Shown: one piece after another, positions 27,723 to 28,358 of the stretch
How the letters are laid out: every line of letters starts with the position of its first letter
Numbering within the stretch: position 1 is the stretch's first letter
IMG/VR virus record: IMGVR_UViG_3300046744_000064
Coordinates: 1-28,358 of that record
DNA length: 28,358 bases
Strand: one strand, 5' to 3'
Source: a virus
Program-made: the position numbers and the translations under genes
Notes under the pieces: model-generated
What the model was told of the DNA's origin: nothing
Seen by the model: only the letters and a program-made list of their open reading frames with translations
Database searches by the model: none

Positions 27723-28358
27723 TTAGATTGTTGTTAGTGCTGCTAATTCTTCGTTTGTTAGTCGTGTCTTGAAAAGCATCACCTTGCGATGCCCATAAGC
27801 CATAGGTCTATTACCGACAATGCTATTGTAACCAACTGATATTTCATCCATCGCAGGAACACTTGCACTTGATGATGTGTTGATTTGAGTTCCATTTACA
27901 TACATAGCATAGTCATTGTTCTTATAAGCAACTGCAACTTTTATAAGACCATCAGTATAGGGAGTTGTTGCAGGAGTCCATTGAACTGCTCCGCCGCTTA
28001 CCACATAAACTTGAACGCCATTTGAGGATGTTGAGCCTACAAGAAATCTATTACTATTTGTGCCATCCGAAAGTTGAACGAAACGAGACTCCTCACTTAT
28101 TGTCTTAAAATCAACCTCCGCATATATACTCCCTTCGGTTTGTCCAATAACTGAAGCAGCACTTGAATTTAAAGTATTGTCTTGAACACGAGTTATACTA
28201 CTCCCATAGGTAGGTATGTAGGATGTTGCGTAGCTTCCTGCTTCAAATTGAAATCCATACAACAAATAACTTGATGCAGGAGCAGTACCGCTATTGGTGA
28301 ACAAAACCATTGTATGAGATGTACTTGTAGCCGTAAAATTATGAGTAACCCTTGTCCA
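27723..28358 (-). CDS. Tail fibre / LamG-domain protein, C-terminal part (runs in from right edge)
   Basis: The frame is open to the right edge (WTRVTHNFTATSTSH precedes the first Met at 28310). It begins in the end of a beta domain (YGFQFEAGSYATSYIPTYGS) and continues with a concanavalin/LamG-type domain (GSIYAEVDFKTISEES, then DGLIKVAVAYKNNDYAMYVN, FKTRLTNEELAAL). LamG domains bind sugars at host surfaces. It is most likely the C-terminus of the fibre whose N-terminus lies at 1-1200: the frames fit, and the domain cut by one edge matches the domain entering at the other. Confidence 0.8.
   Translation of the reverse strand, partial: WTRVTHNFTATSTSHTMVLFTNSGTAPASSYLLYGFQFEAGSYATSYIPTYGSSITRVQDNTLNSSAASVIGQTEGSIYAEVDFKTISEESRFVQLSDGTNSNRFLVGSTSSNGVQVYVVSGGAVQWTPATTPYTDGLIKVAVAYKNNDYAMYVNGTQINTSSSASVPAMDEISVGYNSIVGNRPMAYGHRKVMLFKTRLTNEELAALTTI

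Overview
The window looks like nearly all of a small tailed-phage genome (siphovirus-like) infecting a Flavobacteriia/Bacteroidetes host. The assignment rests on the protein families: a PBSX-type large terminase, an XkdF-like protease, a Bacteroidetes-phage portal, connector and capsid set, and a RusA resolvase. It also rests on the general lack of Shine-Dalgarno leaders and a TAnnTTTG-type promoter box. Every gene I can support is on the minus strand, with stop/start overlaps (ATGA, TAATG, TGATG) almost everywhere, so the genome is read from high to low coordinates. No integrase, repressor, tRNA, CRISPR or reverse transcriptase was seen, which suggests a strictly lytic phage. No DNA polymerase or primase was seen either, so replication probably borrows the host replisome.

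Layout in the direction of transcription. (1) 28358-25535: C-terminal part of a LamG-type tail fibre, a 128-aa protein, a small Cys-rich protein, an M15 peptidase endolysin, two membrane proteins, tiny ORFs and a 3TM-type holin; this is the adhesion and lysis module. (2) 25534-25129: a regulatory gap with a long AT-rich hairpin, a promoter-like site, one 50-aa gene and a strong intrinsic terminator. (3) 25128-22599: early genes (coiled-coil protein, DUF3310, RusA, C5 cytosine methyltransferase, SSB-like protein), closed by a terminator. (4) 22540-16907: DnaB/RecA-fold helicase, DnaA-domain-IV-like protein, sigma factor, PD-(D/E)XK proteins including an exonuclease VIII-like enzyme, an HNH nuclease and a string of very small genes. 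(5) 16877-7434: terminases, a tail-chaperone pair with a probable -1 frameshift, tail completion proteins, two large tail/baseplate-like proteins, tape measure and XkdF-like protease. (6) 7382-1: scaffold-like protein, a paralogous 152-aa pair, major capsid, tail tube, portal, connector and the N-terminal part of the fibre.

The fibre frame runs open off the left edge (exactly 400 codons) and an open frame of the same protein class enters at the right edge, also on a codon boundary. The window ends therefore probably lie in one gene of a circular or circularly permuted genome. Closed this way, the map is a single unidirectional circle: replication, packaging, tail, head, fibre, lysis.

The most notable signals are: the 9-T slippery site in the tail chaperone, whose second frame has no ATG; a tail module placed between the terminase and the head module; a shared upstream element before the capsid and SSB-like genes, both of which are followed by terminators; conserved GGTTAACC leaders before structural genes; a stand-alone DnaA domain-IV-like protein; spaced direct repeats among the tiny genes; and several small genes of 21-59 residues that are easy to miss.
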